Shown in pieces: positions 5,773 through 6,714 of a stretch of 6,714 nucleotides of DNA; within the stretch, counting starts at the first letter, position 1; each line of letters opens with the position of its first letter. Source of the stretch: Fibrobacteria bacterium GUT77 (GTDB taxonomy: Bacteria > Fibrobacterota > Chitinivibrionia > Chitinivibrionales > Chitinispirillaceae). Under the pieces are notes generated by a model. That model saw nothing but the letters and a program-made list of their open reading frames with translations. It did not search any database and was not told the DNA's origin. The position numbers were made by a program, and so were the translations under genes. The DNA is taken from the NCBI GenBank assembly GCA_001462255.1, contig LIUJ01000119.1, forward strand, positions 1 to 6,714, written 5' to 3'.

Positions 5773-6654
5773 ATGCCCATACGTTCGATGACCGGTTTCG
5801 GCTTAGCCGAGGCCGCTACGCCTTCAGGAACCTACCGCGTGGAGATACGCGCGGTCAACAACCGTTTTCAGGAGCTTCAAATACGGCAACCCAAGTTTAT
5901 GTTGAACTTGGAGCCCAAGATAAAGAAAGAGATAACCGGCGCGGCCGTGCGCGGTAGCATAAACGTCTTCATAGGTTGCGACAGGGGCGACGTCGGTCAG
6001 GTGGCGCTCTCCTGGGACAGAGCGGGCGTCGACGCGTATATGCGGATTTTCAACGAAATAAAGAAGGAATATAAACTCTCAGGCGATGTCGCCATAGCCG
6101 ATTTGTTGCGTTTCGGCGATTTTATAAAGAGCGAGTCCGAGGTTTACGACGACGAGGCGTTGTGGAAGCACCTGCGTCCGGCGCTTACCGCCGCCTTAAA
6201 AGCTTTTCAAGAGTCGCGTGAGACGGAGGGGGCGCAGTTGGTCAAGGAGTTGAAGAAGACGCTCAAAGACATCTCAAAAACCCTAAATCTCATAGAAAAA
6301 CGCGCCCCGCAACGCGTCAAAGAGTACGCCGCGTCGTTATCCGACCGCGTCGAGAAGATGCTGTCCGGCAATCTCCCAGACCCCCAACGCATAGCCGCGG
6401 AAATCGCGATTATGGCGGAGCGCCTCGACATCACGGAGGAGATAGTCCGCCTGAAAGCCCACATAGAAAAATTCAGCGCCGACTTCGACGCCGACGAACC
6501 GGTAGGCAAACGCATGGGCTTCCTGCTGCAAGAAATGAACAGAGAAGCCAACACGATAGGCTCAAAAGCCAACGACACTGAGATAGCCCATTGGTCGGTC
6601 GGCCTAAAAGAAAACATTGAAAAGATAAGAGAGCAGATACAGAATATCGAATGA
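5773..6654 (+). CDS. yicC: YicC/YloC family endoribonuclease
   Basis: The 293-aa product is close to the usual family length (E. coli YicC is 287 aa). The family is conserved in bacteria; E. coli YicC has been reported as an endoribonuclease that affects small-RNA stability, and I infer a cytoplasmic RNA-processing role here. The N-terminal domain shows MPIRSMTGFG (1-10) and EIRAVNNRFQEL (24-35), the standard opening. A central helical part contains SRETEGAQL (148-156). The C-terminal domain has EEIVRLKAHIEKF (222-234), FLLQEMNREANTIGSKA (250-266) and ends with REQIQNIE (286-293), all strongly conserved. I chose ATG 5773 because MxIRSMTGFG begins family members. A TTG at 5722 would add 17 residues unlike the family. 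The ribosome site is weak (GAAAGAAG at 5755-5762). Ile is encoded by ATA in 18 of 25 cases. In many genomes gmk or rpoZ follows this gene; neither is visible before the window ends. Confidence 0.95.
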   Translation: MPIRSMTGFGLAEAATPSGTYRVEIRAVNNRFQELQIRQPKFMLNLEPKIKKEITGAAVRGSINVFIGCDRGDVGQVALSWDRAGVDAYMRIFNEIKKEYKLSGDVAIADLLRFGDFIKSESEVYDDEALWKHLRPALTAALKAFQESRETEGAQLVKELKKTLKDISKTLNLIEKRAPQRVKEYAASLSDRVEKMLSGNLPDPQRIAAEIAIMAERLDITEEIVRLKAHIEKFSADFDADEPVGKRMGFLLQEMNREANTIGSKANDTEIAHWSVGLKENIEKIREQIQNIE

Positions 6655-6671
6655 CAAAAAAATGTCTGAAC

Positions 6672-6711
6672 GGTGGTTTTTATGATTGAAATGATTAATG
6701 GGCATCTCTAA
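6672..6711 (+). other. Start site with nine-codon ORF; possible leader or interrupted gene
   Basis: GGTGG (6672-6676), five T's and ATG (6682) repeat the FISUMP initiation layout almost exactly (12 of 13 bases of GGAGGTTTTTATG). The frame, however, encodes only MIEMINGHL before TAA at 6709-6711. It may be a leader peptide, a chance site, or the head of a gene broken just after codon 6. A second ATG at 6698 (MGISK) stays open to the window edge but has no good ribosome site. The product is unrecognised. Confidence 0.25.
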
Positions 6712-6714
6712 AAA

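Noticed and set aside
6662..6685. Seven-codon ORF MSERWFL overlapping the next ATG as ATGA
   Set aside because: It is too short and has no Shine-Dalgarno; the overlap is probably chance.
1..6714. CRISPR array, defence system, prophage or complete insertion sequence
   Set aside because: No regularly spaced repeats, no transposase, integrase or nuclease-effector motifs, and all long frames are explained by housekeeping genes or the FISUMP gene.

Overview
The window looks like ordinary chromosomal DNA from a relative of the Fibrobacterota. The strongest taxonomic clue is a lipoprotein with a full FISUMP domain (Fibrobacter succinogenes major paralogous domain). The phylum call rests on that one family, so it is likely but not proven. 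Ile is often encoded by ATA (18 of 25 codons in yicC), which is unusual at this moderate-to-high GC content.

Layout: (1) Bases 2-664 (+) are the 3' part of nadA (quinolinate synthase); its start lies outside the window. A possible hairpin terminator follows. (2) Bases 776-1564 (+) are a complete FISUMP lipoprotein gene with a strong Shine-Dalgarno and a candidate promoter. It is G-rich, whereas nadA and the + strand across smc are C-rich. (3) Bases 1565-1735 hold two G6 tracts, an AT-rich stretch and a good promoter leading to tRNA-Ala(GGC) at 1736-1808. Two inverted 17-nt arms at 1614-1630 and 1823-1839 bracket the tRNA. (4) Bases 1809-1930 are the convergent tRNA/smc gap, with two hairpins next to the smc stop. 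(5) Bases 1931-5503 (-) are a full-length smc. (6) Bases 5504-5772 are a divergent control region with a promoter for smc on one strand and for yicC on the other. (7) Bases 5773-6654 (+) are yicC, a YicC/YloC-family endoribonuclease. (8) The last 60 bases hold a good-looking start site followed by only nine codons.

The genes do not form one pathway. They serve NAD synthesis, an exported protein of unknown role, translation, chromosome organisation and RNA turnover. Each of nadA's neighbours appears to have its own promoter. The four promoters share one layout: TGAC-type -35, exactly 17 bp, then a TATWT-type -10. I found no defence system, CRISPR array, complete transposon or obvious new multi-gene system. 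The items most worth a second look are the shared promoter layout, the inverted repeat around the tRNA, the composition switch at the FISUMP gene, and the possible interrupted gene at the right edge.
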